NCBI RefSeq assembly: GCF_022631375.1
Contig: NZ_JALBGC010000006.1
Location: 186,001-250,000, forward strand
Length of the DNA stretch: 64,000 nucleotides
Direction: 5' to 3'
Source: Hymenobacter cyanobacteriorum
GTDB taxonomy: Bacteria; Bacteroidota; Bacteroidia; Cytophagales; Hymenobacteraceae
In this document: piece after piece, positions 25,286-33,699 of the stretch
Numbering within the stretch: the stretch's first letter is position 1
Layout: each line of letters starts with the position of its first letter
Translations under genes and position numbers: made by a program
Notes under the pieces: model-generated
The model's database searches: none
The model's input: the letters and a program-made list of their open reading frames with translations, nothing else
What the model was told of the DNA's origin: nothing

Positions 25286-25422
25286 GGCGGGGAGGGAAGG
25301 TTCGACGTTTCAAACATACATCAAAAACCCCAGGTAGGAGGAAAGTAAAAAGTTCTCCTACTTAGCTCATAAAACCTCCCTTTTGTACCAATTAAGACAC
25401 TGTTGAACAATTATTCACAGCC
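25286..25422. other. Likely origin/control region of the first Rep gene with DnaA box
   Basis: AT-rich 137-bp spacer. TTATTCACA at 25411-25419 matches the DnaA box consensus TTATNCACA. GTAGGAG and CTCCTAC flank a short AT run at about 25336-25363, forming an imperfect palindrome that could be a Rep operator. The sequence TTTTGTACCAATTA here recurs as TTTTGTACTAATTA near 25894-25907, a possible short iteron pair. Confidence 0.45.
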
Positions 25423-25647
25423 TCACCTCGGGTTTTTGTTCGCCTTCTTCTTATCGGTTTTGAGCTGGTATGTAAGCTTAAAGAGCTGGTCTAGGTGCTT
25501 GGAATCCCCAAGGATGGTGGCCACCAGCTGGGACTGGCTGATGCCCAGCCTATCCAGACTCTGCCGGGCTGCATAGGCGCGGGCGTCCTCGGCCGGTTGC
25601 TCGAAAGGAATGGGCAGCCGCTGGGGCTGCTGACGGGCAATGGGGAA
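25423..25647 (-). pseudogene. Rep_3 C-terminal fragment
   Basis: A 74-codon open stretch with no start codon reads FPIARQQPQRLPIPFEQPAED...LDRLGISQSQLVATILGDSKHLDQLFKLTYQLKTDKKK and ends at TGA (25423-25425). It is the tail of a Rep protein very like the remnant at 37942-38516 (PIARQQPQQLPIPFEQPAED). Position just upstream of an intact rep gene suggests replacement by recombination between two related replicons. Confidence 0.7.
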
Positions 25648-26044
25648 GGCAGCAGATAACGCAAGAAGTGTCCGCCCAAACGGGGCTGATGCTGGCCAAC
25701 AGGATACTCACGGTGGCGCAAAAGAATTTCTAGTTAACTCGCTGACAATAAGCCTAAAAAGGCACAAACGCCGCAATGGTTTATACTTTTTTAGACCGAA
25801 CCCTCTAGGTTCTGGAAGCGACTTTGAGAAACTGAGGGGTTTTGTACATAAATAACTGAAAATCAAAGTATAAACTAATATTTTTCCGAGTTTTGTACTA
25901 ATTAAAACCTTATACGTCACCCCCCATTTGCACCGGGACGCTATTCACCTAACTTTCCGGACCTTAGAACTAATGCAAGATGCTCTTCGCCGGACGCCGG
26001 AACCGAATTTTCCGTTTTTTTCTCTTCTTCTCCTCTGCCTCCGC
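25648..26044. other. AT-rich spacer without a supported gene
   Basis: About 400 bp, low GC from 25720 to 25920, with repeated TTTTGTAC words. I see no convincing reading frame. It may be part of an old origin. Confidence 0.4.
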
Positions 26045-26235
26045 TTAGATGTCTAATATGACGTTTAGCGGATTTTCTTGCATCGCCTCGGCCAGCGCCA
26101 CTACCGCATTCAGCGGTTTCCGGGCTGCCGGCCCGGGTTATCCCGGGCTTCCGCCAGCGAAGCGGTACTGATGCGCAGCAGGGTGCACAATTCGCGCACG
26201 GTAAATCCGACCCTGCCCTCTGGCCGCGGGTGATG
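26045..26235 (-). pseudogene. Remnant of a small helix-turn-helix protein, one frameshift
   Basis: Two minus frames join to give GFTVRELCTLLRISTASLAEAR, then, after a one-base shift near 26120, KPLNAVVALAEAMQENPLNVILDI and a stop at 26045. The combined pattern looks like a DNA-binding helix-turn-helix with a short C-terminal helix. There is no clear start codon. Low certainty. Confidence 0.35.
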
Positions 26236-26379
26236 CCGGACAATGTCGCGAAACGTCCGTCAGGTCGGCGGCTTGCCCCTTTATCCGTAGCGCGGGGTGC
26301 CAGGGGCAGAGAGGGCAAGAAGCCGGACTCCTCCCCTGCCCCATCCGCCGAATCAGCGGTACTCTCGGCCGGACCTGGC

Positions 26380-26872
26380 GCTGGCACGAGTTGTTCACCG
26401 GCTCGCGGGCAGAATGTATCCGCCGGTTGCGGCCGCGCTTGCTGGGTTGGTTCGCTGAAGTGTGGGGCCGCCCCGTGGCCCTGGGCCAGTTTCGTCAGCA
26501 ATGCGTAAGCAAGGGAACTACGCATTCCCACATTTTCGGGCAGTTCGGCCAGCGCTAAAACGGCTTGCTGTTGATAGTCCCATAAGCAGTTGACCAATGC
26601 CGGGGCCGCCGGCCCATCCAAGGACTGGTCCGGCACGGGAAACTCCGGGAACGTTGCTAAGCCTTGCACCCGGCGCGCGAAGCCGGGCCAATCGAAGGTG
26701 GCCACGCTCCCTACCACCAACACATCTGGGTTGTAGTTGCCGAAGGAGTTCGCTCCACGTCGCCGAACTTAAGGCAGGAAAGTGGTGGTGCTCCAAGCGC
26801 GCGTTGGCATCCGTTAGCGCCTGCGCCACCAGCAGCGTAGAAGCGTGCGCGAAGATAAGGCGCGTGGGGCCG
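26380..26872 (-). pseudogene. Broken member of the FPxL-W small-protein family
   Basis: The frame FAHASTLLVAQALTDANARL...HFPALSSATW shifts near 26750 into NSFGNYNPDVLVVGSVATFDW and continues as an all-helical sequence to about 26380. The pattern HA-x-LAVAxxxLxxxFPxLxxATWxxxLxxxxPDLW is shared with the proteins at 47142-47468 and 50471-51091. The frameshift separates the conserved core into two frames, so this copy is probably dead. As at 47142, an XRE gene overlaps or faces it divergently. Confidence 0.5.
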
Positions 26873-27054
26873 GCTATTCCCAGAAGAAGCTGGCCGACAT
26901 TGCCAACGTGGAGCAGTCCACCATCAAACGCATTGAACTCCGCCAACTGGCCCCCACCCTGGACCTGCTCATTTCCCTGAGCCGGGCCCTGGCCTTGGAA
27001 GTCCGGGACTTGGTCGACGACCTGGGCATTACCAACTCCGACCCGGAAGTATAG
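26845..27054 (+). CDS. XRE-family helix-turn-helix protein
   Basis: 69-aa protein (GTG start at 26845): GYSQKKLADIANVEQSTIKRIE is a classical XRE recognition region, followed by LAPTLDLLISLSRALALEVRDLVDD. It overlaps the 5' end of the broken FPxL-W gene on the other strand. The N-terminal first helix is short (VREDKARGA), so the true start could lie further upstream in the open frame. Likely autoregulator or antitoxin-like protein. Confidence 0.55.
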   Translation: MREDKARGAGYSQKKLADIANVEQSTIKRIELRQLAPTLDLLISLSRALALEVRDLVDDLGITNSDPEV

Positions 27055-27379
27055 AGGGACCACTGGAGCCAATCTCTACCCCGGCCAGTGAAAGGGCAGC
27101 TGGCTGTTGGGCAACGTTGGCAGTGGGGAAAATGAATGAGGTATCGCGCGCCAAATGCCCCAGGCTCCTCCGGCAACATCGTCCTATTGGCATCAGAAAA
27201 CAGGACGGGTTTCCGCCCATACCGGTGCTGTTAACGGTTGTTTCAGCACGAGCAATTATCCCCTATCCTACCGGGCTCGGTTAAGGAGAGTTGTTCGCAA
27301 GCCCATCCCCAGCGATAAGATGGTATGCAGGAAAGCCGGTTATCCTACGCAATGAAGCCGTGCGAGTTCCCTCACCCTA
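27055..27379. other. Spacer without a supported gene
   Basis: About 325 bp between the XRE gene and the end of the second rep gene. Short frames exist on both strands but none has recognisable motifs. Confidence 0.4.
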
Positions 27380-28627
27380 TTAGGTTGGGGTCCGCAAAAC
27401 AAGCACCTGCTGCCCACTCCTGGTCTCGAGCACAAAACCTTGACTGAGATATATGCGCTCAATGTGTTGGTCAAAAGTTGGGGCCCGTTCGGCATGCTTA
27501 GCAAATGGCCCGGGAGTCTCATACATTTCCCGTACTTCCTCGAGTTGATAGACTGTTTCGGCCGGAACCACAGCAACCGGTTTGACCGCGGATTTGCGAA
27601 CGGGATTTGCGGCAGCAACCGGCGGTGCTTCTTGGCTTCGACGAAACTCTTCCAACAGTAATTTGCCCGTAATGCACTTATACGCGTAATCAGCGGGCTT
27701 GCGAATCTTGGATTTACGGGGGCGCCTGAGTACTTCCAAAACGTAGTCCAGGTACTCAACGGAATACTGGCCCTCGGCCAAGTGCCGCCGAATAACTTCA
27801 CAGCCTGCTTCTGCTACCCCCACTGCCAGTAGGTTCATTGCCCAAGGCTCCACTGCGGTAGCAGGTTTGACGACTTCAAACGGCAATTTGGTAGCAGATG
27901 GCTCCAACACCAATGGTCCCGCATTGAACGTAAAGCGGATTTGCTGCACTGCTTTGCCGACTCGCAAAAGCTCCATTTCAAACCGCAAGTCCGTATCCGC
28001 CAGTTCTTCCTGCGCTTTGTCCAATACTTTGGCTTTGAAGTTATTGAAACGGTCCGTGTATTCGTCAGGCCGGATTCCCAATCGAAAGCGCAGGTCTTCT
28101 ACCGTGAACGTGCGCGCACCAAAGGTGCGGTACTCCGACAGCAACCAGTAAATCTTGAAGGAGTGGCTGCTATGCAGGCTCTTAAGCTCTGCCGTCAGAC
28201 TTTTTGTGAAGTTTCCGCGCTGCGTAAGCTGCAGTAAGTAAGGAACAAAATCAGGGTTGACCTTGACAAAAAGGCCTCCACGCTGCCGCACGTACCGTGC
28301 CTTGGTGATGAATGAGATGTATTCGTAGTCCGGTTTGGTGACGCGCTCCCCGTTCGGGCCAAGCAACTCCACATACAACGTGCGGTCCAGCAAGCGCTTA
28401 GCCAAGCTCTTAATCTGCGAGTAAGCACTCCCGCCCGATTCATCGCCCACCAGTTCGGGCGCAGGTATAAAGTACTCCTTGAACTCCTCGTCGTCCGGAT
28501 GGATACGGGCCAGAATCGCAGTAAAAGCTCGCCATTCAAGTGTATTTAAGACGAACGAGCTATTAATCAGCGCATTGTGCTGGCGAACTTCCGGACGAGG
28601 GGTGATGACGGTTAGCTGGTTATCCAC
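27380..28627 (-). CDS. Rep_3-family plasmid replication initiator
   Basis: About 415 aa, longer than usual because of a C-terminal extension (about 290-415) with LLLEEFRRSQEAPPVAAANP. The core has VRQHNALINSSFVLNTLEWRAFTAIL at the N-terminus and SLTAELKSLHSSHSFKIYWLLSEYRTFGARTFTVEDLRFRLGI in the second winged helix. The open frame extends to 28804 only because the iterons happen to be open. I choose GTG 28627, right at a DnaA-box-like site and just downstream of the iterons. It should initiate replication from 28620-28980. Confidence 0.82.
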   Translation of the reverse strand: MDNQLTVITPRPEVRQHNALINSSFVLNTLEWRAFTAILARIHPDDEEFKEYFIPAPELVGDESGGSAYSQIKSLAKRLLDRTLYVELLGPNGERVTKPDYEYISFITKARYVRQRGGLFVKVNPDFVPYLLQLTQRGNFTKSLTAELKSLHSSHSFKIYWLLSEYRTFGARTFTVEDLRFRLGIRPDEYTDRFNNFKAKVLDKAQEELADTDLRFEMELLRVGKAVQQIRFTFNAGPLVLEPSATKLPFEVVKPATAVEPWAMNLLAVGVAEAGCEVIRRHLAEGQYSVEYLDYVLEVLRRPRKSKIRKPADYAYKCITGKLLLEEFRRSQEAPPVAAANPVRKSAVKPVAVVPAETVYQLEEVREMYETPGPFAKHAERAPTFDQHIERIYLSQGFVLETRSGQQVLVLRTPT

Positions 28628-28980
28628 GAAACGGCAATTTGGTAGCAGATGAGGCTTCAAGATACAAACTCCCCTAATAGCAGTCGGCAATTTAGTAGCA
28701 GATAGGGGCAATCGACAGGGCAAACAAACGGCAATTTGGTAGCAGATAGCGGCAATTTGGTAGCAAAGGCAGCACTCGCCAAACGGCAATCCGGTAGTCG
28801 CCAAACGGCAATCCGGTAGTCGTCAAACGGCAATTTGGTAGCAGATAACGGCAAAACAGTAGCAGATGTGGCTATTAAGCATCTCTTAATCAAATAGTTA
28901 CAGGGCCTATAAGACTTATAAGTTTAATAAATAAGTAAAGACTAGCTAGTCTTTTTTTTTTAATTAACCTGTTAAAATTG
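28620..28980. other. Origin of replication: DnaA box, eight iterons and AT-rich segment
   Basis: TTATCCACG (28620-28628) differs by one base from the DnaA box. Eight copies of an iteron CGGCAATTTGGTAGCAGAT (some CCGGTAGTCG variants) start at 28632, 28685, 28729, 28750, 28784, 28806, 28828 and 28849. Most spacings are multiples of about 11 bp, so copies lie on the same DNA face. A ninth copy lies inside the rep gene (27881-27899). 28885-28975 is strongly AT-rich (runs of T and TTAATTAA-like sequence), fitting a DNA-unwinding element. Together with the adjacent Rep_3 gene this is a complete iteron origin. Confidence 0.85.
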
Positions 28981-29200
28981 CCAATAGCTGCGGCCGCTGA
29001 AAGCCAACGAAAAGTTTGGCTCCGCGCACCCGGGGGGCCGCCGCGGCTGGAGAAAGAAGGCTGTGGGGCAGTTTAGTTAGCAAGGCCGGGCATGAGCACC
29101 AGACCGAAGTAATCTAGCAATGACGGACAGAAGCAGGACCCATAATTCTTCTGTCATGGCAACCAAAGCCAGCGGGACGTCGCCCGACCAACGATGTAAG
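28981..29200. other. Spacer with degenerate MITE-like sequence
   Basis: No gene seen. GTGGGGCAGTTT at about 29053 and the end-like GAGAGCATCAAAAAGTG at 29201-29217 resemble ends of the 112-bp MITE. The words AGCGGGACGTCGCCCGACC here and GGCGGGACGTCTACCGATG in the neighbouring element suggest an older, scrambled copy. Confidence 0.35.
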
Positions 29201-29216
29201 GAGAGCATCAAAAAGT

Positions 29217-29327
29217 GAGAGCTTCGAAAAGTGTGGGGCAGTAGGGGTCAGCAAGTTCCTAACCATTGCCGGCGGGACGTCTACCGATGCCGCTCAACCT
29301 AACTGCTCCACACTTTTTGAAGCTCTC
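29217..29327. mobile_element. Second MITE copy, 111 bp
   Basis: 29217-29242 (begins GAGAGCTTCGAAAAGTGTGG, continues GGCAGT) is the imperfect complement of 29302-29327. It has the same terminal word and length as the element at 17675-17786. It directly abuts another single end (29201-29217). The interior differs from the first copy, so only ends and length are conserved. Confidence 0.65.
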
Positions 29328-29347
29328 CCCTACTCCAGTATGCACTA

Positions 29348-29499
29348 GGAACCATTACCACAGTTGTCGGAACCTTTACCATACATCGGCGGAACCTCTA
29401 CCATTCTTGAGCGGAACCCCTACCACAGTTGGCGGAAGTGTTACCATTTAAGAGCGGAACTATTATCACTTTTTAGCGGAACCTTTACCAGAAATGAGC
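29348..29499 (+). repeat. Iteron block A (seven 21-22-bp direct repeats) of the third replicon
   Basis: GGAACCTTTACCA-type units begin at 29348, 29369, 29391, 29413, 29434, 29456 and 29478; spacings are 21 or 22 bp. They are oriented opposite to the units of block B. Binding sites for the Rep protein at 30173 are the natural reading. Confidence 0.82.
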
Positions 29500-29792
29500 C
29501 TGCAACTAGTTCATCTCCAGTCAGTATGGCGCCCTAGAAGATAGAAGATAGAAAATTAAAGAAAAGAGAAGATGGGGCTTCGCCCATCTTTTTTTTTAGA
29601 ATTAAAAAAGGGTGCGCCAGCCCACATTTTCAAACAAAGGCTTTTAAAGAAAAAGAATCGGCGGGTCCCGCATAAACGAAGCTCCGCAAGCTGACCGACC
29701 GATGTACATACATTGATTCATGCTCTGAAGTTTGGTCTTCTGGTTGTTAATCTCCTGCAAAATGACCCTAACGGACACCGGACGAAGCATAT
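29500..29792. other. Central segment between opposing iteron blocks
   Basis: About 290 bp without a gene, containing AT-rich runs (for example around 29535-29615 with a T8 tract). Its position between two iteron blocks in opposite orientation makes it a good candidate for the strand-opening region of the third origin. Confidence 0.45.
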
Positions 29793-30066
29793 ATGGTAAC
29801 GGTTCCTCTAACTATGGTAACGGTTCCTCTAACTATGATAAAGGTTCCGTCAACTGTGGTAACGGTTCCGCTAGCTGTGGTAACCGTATTCTATGTATGG
29901 TAAAGGTTCCGTCAACTGTGGTAATGGTTCCGCTTACCGTGACGGATAAAGAGTAGGCGTATATATGGTAAAGGTTCCGCCAACTGTGGTAGGAGTTCCG
30001 CTTACCGTAACGGATAAAAAGTGAGCCTATGTATGATAAAGGTTCCGACAAGTATGGTAAGAACTC
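29793..30066 (-). repeat. Iteron block B of the third replicon (inverted relative to block A)
   Basis: Units of the form TGGTAACGGTTCC (complement GGAACCGTTACCA) recur at roughly 22-bp spacing from about 29793 and again to about 30066, some degenerate. With block A they make about 17-19 Rep-binding sites around 29500-29790, upstream of rep at 30173. Confidence 0.78.
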
Positions 30067-30172
30067 GGATGAAAAAGGCCAATGCGCATCATGTATGGTA
30101 ATTGATTGTTTAATTACCATAGTTGGAAGACTCTTGTTATCTTTACTCTTATTAGCCTGACAACTCCGCATA

Positions 30173-31210
30173 ATGGATACTACCCCAGCGCGCAACGACG
30201 TTATATTCCAGCACAACAACCTCATTCGCACCAACCTTCACATGGGCGAGTTGGAAGCCCGCATCATGGTCATGGCTCTCCAGGGTATCCATCAGAATGA
30301 CGAGGGACCGCTCCCGCCCATACGCTTGAAGATTACCGATATCTACCCTGATGCCGGTGGCAAGGCCTACCGCTTAGTGGGCGCCGCGTGCAAGGCTCTT
30401 TACGAGCATGACCTGCGGCTGGTGCCGGTGGGTTCTAACCCTCAGAACAGTGAGTACCGCACCCGTATTGTTTCCGATATCGGTATCGACGCCGGCACGG
30501 GCTTGGTAACCGGCAACTTCGCCCCGAAGATTCGCCCTTACCTCATGGAAATCACCAAGGTAGTTGAAGGCAGCAAGCCCGGTTTCACCTCGGCCGATGT
30601 GAAGAAGCTGCTCGTCATCAAGAATGCTAACTCCCAGCGGCTCTACTGGATTCTCAAATCTTATCAGTCGCTGGGTTCCAAAGAAATCGCGCTCGACAAA
30701 CTCCAGGACTATCTTTTTGAAGGCAACAGCCCCTACGGGAAATGGGGCGACTTCAACCGTTATGTGCTGGAAGTCGCCGTCAAGCAACTCGGGGCCGAGG
30801 ACGTAGGCTTTCCCTTCTCCTACGAGGCCGTCAAAACAGGGAAGAAGGTTACGGCTATCAAGTTTGCCCTCCCACCGCCGGAGCGGCCCGAAAAGTCCGA
30901 GCGCACCAAAAACCGTCTTGGCCAGGGCCTGCCGGTACAGGACGACGCTGGCTTTGAAGCTTTCCTGGCGCAGTTCGACGACCGCCGTAAACTAACCTAT
31001 GGCTTGCTGCTTGAGGACGGCATCGACAAGCCAATGGCCCAGCGCATTTTACAACTCGTGGGGCCCAACGACGATGCCCTGAAAAAGGTCGTCGCTGCCC
31101 GTAAAGCCGGCAACTTGGCCAAGCAGGCTGGCAAACTTACGTGCCCGCTTCCGGCCTTCATCATAACCGAACTTCAGGGCAGCTTCCCAGGTCTAAAGTC
31201 GAAGAAGTAA
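30173..31210 (+). CDS. Rep_3-family plasmid replication initiator
   Basis: 345-aa initiator: VIFQHNNLIRTNLHMGELEARIMVMALQGIH at the N-terminus is the first winged-helix signature, and LLVIKNANSQRLYWILKSYQSLGSKEIALDKLQDYL belongs to the second. The C-terminal extension (about 235-345) is basic and helical. Upstream lie two opposing iteron blocks (29348-30066). Sequence differs greatly from the Reps at 24518 and 27380, so this is an independent replicon. Confidence 0.85.
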   Translation: MDTTPARNDVIFQHNNLIRTNLHMGELEARIMVMALQGIHQNDEGPLPPIRLKITDIYPDAGGKAYRLVGAACKALYEHDLRLVPVGSNPQNSEYRTRIVSDIGIDAGTGLVTGNFAPKIRPYLMEITKVVEGSKPGFTSADVKKLLVIKNANSQRLYWILKSYQSLGSKEIALDKLQDYLFEGNSPYGKWGDFNRYVLEVAVKQLGAEDVGFPFSYEAVKTGKKVTAIKFALPPPERPEKSERTKNRLGQGLPVQDDAGFEAFLAQFDDRRKLTYGLLLEDGIDKPMAQRILQLVGPNDDALKKVVAARKAGNLAKQAGKLTCPLPAFIITELQGSFPGLKSKK

Positions 31211-31270
31211 CACGTGGAAAGCTACTCTGAGAACGGAAAGTGCCCTTGGTGATTTTTAAAATGGCGTATA

Positions 31271-31295
31271 GGAGCGCCTCAAAAAGTGTGGGGCA
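31271..31295. mobile_element. Solitary MITE/IS end
   Basis: GGAGCGCCTCAAAAAGTGTG followed by GGGCA matches the terminal repeat of the 112-bp elements at 17675 and 29217. No opposite end is seen within a few hundred bases. It is probably the scar of a deletion. Confidence 0.5.
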
Positions 31296-31330
31296 ACGGG
31301 GCGCAGTATCTTAACTACCGCACAGCAAAA

Positions 31331-31618
31331 TTAACCAAGTCTGGCCCCATCCAGGCCCTGGTGTGCGAGGGCGGCCGCTAACAGCTGCCCTTTCAAAAGA
31401 TTTTTCCTCGGACTGCAGTGCCGCACTTCATCTCTTGATTTAAGCTGATGACAGGGTAAGCAAAGGATTTGAAAATTGCGCTGTTCGTTAGTACCCCCGT
31501 AGACACGGGGGATGATGTGGTCGAGGGTAAGCGCTTCCGTAGCTCCGCAGCGCACGCACACCTGCGGCAGCGCGGCCCGGATGCGTTTGCGTTTGCGGCT
31601 CTTGGGACGGCAGCTCAT
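31331..31618 (-). CDS. HNH endonuclease domain protein
   Basis: 95-aa protein, mostly a single HNH domain: CVRCGATEALTLDHIIPRVYGGTNEQRNFQILCLPCHQLK. It has both zinc-binding CxxC pairs, the DHI catalytic His and a following N and H. The N-terminus is very basic (RPKSRKRKRIRAAL). Stand-alone HNH proteins of this size occur in phages and mobile elements as nicking or homing nucleases. Next to a solitary MITE end. Target unknown. Confidence 0.82.
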   Translation of the reverse strand: MSCRPKSRKRKRIRAALPQVCVRCGATEALTLDHIIPRVYGGTNEQRNFQILCLPCHQLKSRDEVRHCSPRKNLLKGQLLAAALAHQGLDGARLG

Positions 31619-31844
31619 GGTTTAAGAATTTGGCCCTGGTGGAAACGCTCTGGCACCAAAGTTATCAAAAGACTTCCGCCGGCAGGGCTTATTTTGCTTC
31701 GGGCATGCGGGCCCTTCTCGGTGCCGCGCGGTCCGCACGCGAATTTTGGCGGCCGCACTTGGTGCGGCCGCCCCTCCTACCCTACTGCGGTGCTAGGGCA
31801 GCTGCCGGGGCCATGGTCCAAGCATCAAATTGGGTAGATAAAGG

Positions 31845-31909
31845 TGTATTACTAATATTACCCGTATTACTAATATTAACCATATTACTAATGTTGACTA
31901 GTAATGTTT
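31845..31909. repeat. 9-bp repeat array 1 (centromere-like)
   Basis: On the minus strand the segment reads as consecutive 9-mers such as TAGTAATAT, GGTTAATAT, TAGTAATAC, GGGTAATAT, TAGTAATAC. It is the same repeat as the arrays at 35438, 36251, 36884, 37411, 43511 and 44478. Confidence 0.75.
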
Positions 31910-32469
31910 CCTTTTCAAGAAGTGCTGCCAGACTGCGCCTAATTTATTGCCTGAGAGCATTGCCACTATTTTCTTCCATCCACTGCACGAAATCAACTGA
32001 TGCGTATGGAAAAAGACCAAAGGCCCGAGACCATCAGCATGAAGTAAGGCGTCGCGCGACGGAACCCGCTACTTGGCCGGAACTTCAAATGACCACGATG
32101 AGGCGCGGGCGTTGAATTTGACCAAGCTCCGGGCAATTCTAGGGCCACGGCGCAGGCCACGTTTGATTTGCGGCGGCCGAATTTTCTGGAGCGGCAGCGG
32201 GGTGAGATTACCAAATGCGTCGTGGGGGCGGGCTGCGCCAGGACAGCAAGTACAGCCCGGCGGCCACCCCCGCTTCAAGGCCTGGCTGAGCGACGAGTTC
32301 TTTCGCCAGGCGTACCTGCCGCCGGGGCAGTGAGGAAAAGAGTTGGGGCCGTTAGGTAATAATTTGGCAGTTCATTTCGATACAGGCTATCAAGAATCAA
32401 TCGCCGCGCGACCAAGAGCGGAAACCTGTCTCCTTGCTGTTCCGCTCAACCAGCTACCGCTGAATCATT
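31910..32469. other. Spacer with a possible degraded coding fragment
   Basis: Short plus-strand frames such as ATFDLRRPNFLERQRGEITKC and HPRFKAWLSDEFFRQAYLPPGQ lie in different phases between 32090 and 32332. They look like pieces of one broken gene I cannot identify. No intact gene is supported. Confidence 0.3.
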
Positions 32470-33654
32470 ATGTCGCTTAACTACCCAAGCAATCACCTCG
32501 AAGGCCTGATGGGCCTGAGTGAAAAATACGAAAAGCTGCTTCGTCCCGCAACGCGATTTTCTGAATCGGCACTGACCAAGAGCGCAGCCCGGGCGTTGAA
32601 AGCCGCTAATCCTTTTCTGGAGGTGCAGGAGCGCATCAATGCCAAGCTACCCCAGCCAACGGGATTTTTTGCGCTGCTCGAATCCACGCAACACGCGCGG
32701 TCCATTGCGGGCCAGCTACAATCTCTTTCTGCCCTCACCCGCCCATTTGAACCCCCGCTTGCCGCGCTCCGAACGCCCATGAGCGAGTGGGCCGCGCTGC
32801 GTCAGCCCCTGGTGGATATGACCCCCTTTCGGGCATTGCACCAGCAACAGCAGACGCAGCTAGCTACCTTTAGCCAGCAACTGGCCGAGAGCGTCCGCAG
32901 TGTGCAACACTTCGCGGACCTTATGCGGCCCGGCCTCGAAGTGCTGACCCCCGGCGGCTTATGGTCGAGCCGGCTCATGGAGTGGGCCGACAAGTTCGAC
33001 GCGGCCGCGGCCGAGTTCGATGGCCAACCAGCGCTGGGCGGGGAAGATGCGGGCGTCGCTGAGCAGGACGGGGCGGGCATGGCCAGTATACTGGAGCCGC
33101 TGGGCAACCGGTTGGACGCGCTCGAAGTGGTGAGTGCCGCTGATGTCGCGGCCCTGCGCGAGTACCTGGAGGAAGTTTACGCGGCCATCACTACCACCAT
33201 CGGTCTGGCCGTTTTAAAGATGCTGCGCACCGGGCACGGGGCCGCCGCTGGCTTGATGCTGTACGCTGGCACAATGGGCGGATTTCTGACGCTGGTGGGC
33301 CTGCCCATTGTGGTCGATTCCTACATTACCCGGATTGATGCCCTTCTCCACCCGGAGCACGCCGCCGCGACTAAGGAAGATTTGCGCCAGCTCAAGGCGG
33401 ACATGCTGGCCAGCATCAAACAGATGGCCGCCGAGCAGGGGCAACTGCGTACCGTGGGCCGCCGGTTACGGGTGCGGGCCAAGCCGACCGAGCGTGCGCT
33501 ATGCCTGGGAACCGTTCGGGCCGGTCAGCAAGTGGTGGTGCTGGGCCTGGCTGGCAAACGGGCGTATATCTCGTACCAGGACGTGGACCAGCTGCCCATG
33601 CACGGCTGGGTGCTGAAAAAGTATCTCAATCGTCGTTCCAGTAGCGGGCAGTAG
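32470..33654 (+). CDS. Membrane protein with long helical N-terminus and C-terminal SH3-like domain
   Basis: 394-aa protein of unknown function. Residues 1-230 are helical and partly coiled coil, including QQQQTQLATFSQQLAESVRSVQHFADLM. About 240-282 form one or two membrane helices (TIGLAVLKML...AAAGLMLYAGTMGGFLTLVGLPIVV). 300-325 is a charged helix, and 335-390 form a bacterial SH3-like domain (LRVRAKPTERALCLGTVRAGQQVVVLGLAGKRAYISY...GWVLKKYL). Membrane-plus-SH3 architecture occurs in cell-envelope and abortive-infection-type proteins, but no specific role can be assigned. It lies between a repeat array and the broken helicase gene. Confidence 0.6.
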   Translation: MSLNYPSNHLEGLMGLSEKYEKLLRPATRFSESALTKSAARALKAANPFLEVQERINAKLPQPTGFFALLESTQHARSIAGQLQSLSALTRPFEPPLAALRTPMSEWAALRQPLVDMTPFRALHQQQQTQLATFSQQLAESVRSVQHFADLMRPGLEVLTPGGLWSSRLMEWADKFDAAAAEFDGQPALGGEDAGVAEQDGAGMASILEPLGNRLDALEVVSAADVAALREYLEEVYAAITTTIGLAVLKMLRTGHGAAAGLMLYAGTMGGFLTLVGLPIVVDSYITRIDALLHPEHAAATKEDLRQLKADMLASIKQMAAEQGQLRTVGRRLRVRAKPTERALCLGTVRAGQQVVVLGLAGKRAYISYQDVDQLPMHGWVLKKYLNRRSSSGQ

Positions 33655-33699
33655 GCCCCTCCCCTACCGGCTGGCCCCTCCCTTATCAACGCATTTTTG

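Noticed and set aside
25941..26723. 260-aa minus-strand open frame
   Set aside because: Only its N-terminal third matches the FPxL-W family, and that in the middle of a frameshifted gene; the rest is low-complexity Pro/Arg-rich sequence overlapping another remnant.
28628..28804. N-terminal extension of the second Rep protein (59 extra residues)
   Set aside because: The extension is encoded by iterons (repeating CYQIA / ATKLP) and lacks any Rep similarity; a GTG start at 28627 is more reasonable.
28620..30070. Repeat arrays resembling a CRISPR
   Set aside because: Units are 19-22 bp placed back to back or at 21-22-bp steps with no variable 30-bp spacers and no cas genes; they are iterons next to rep genes.
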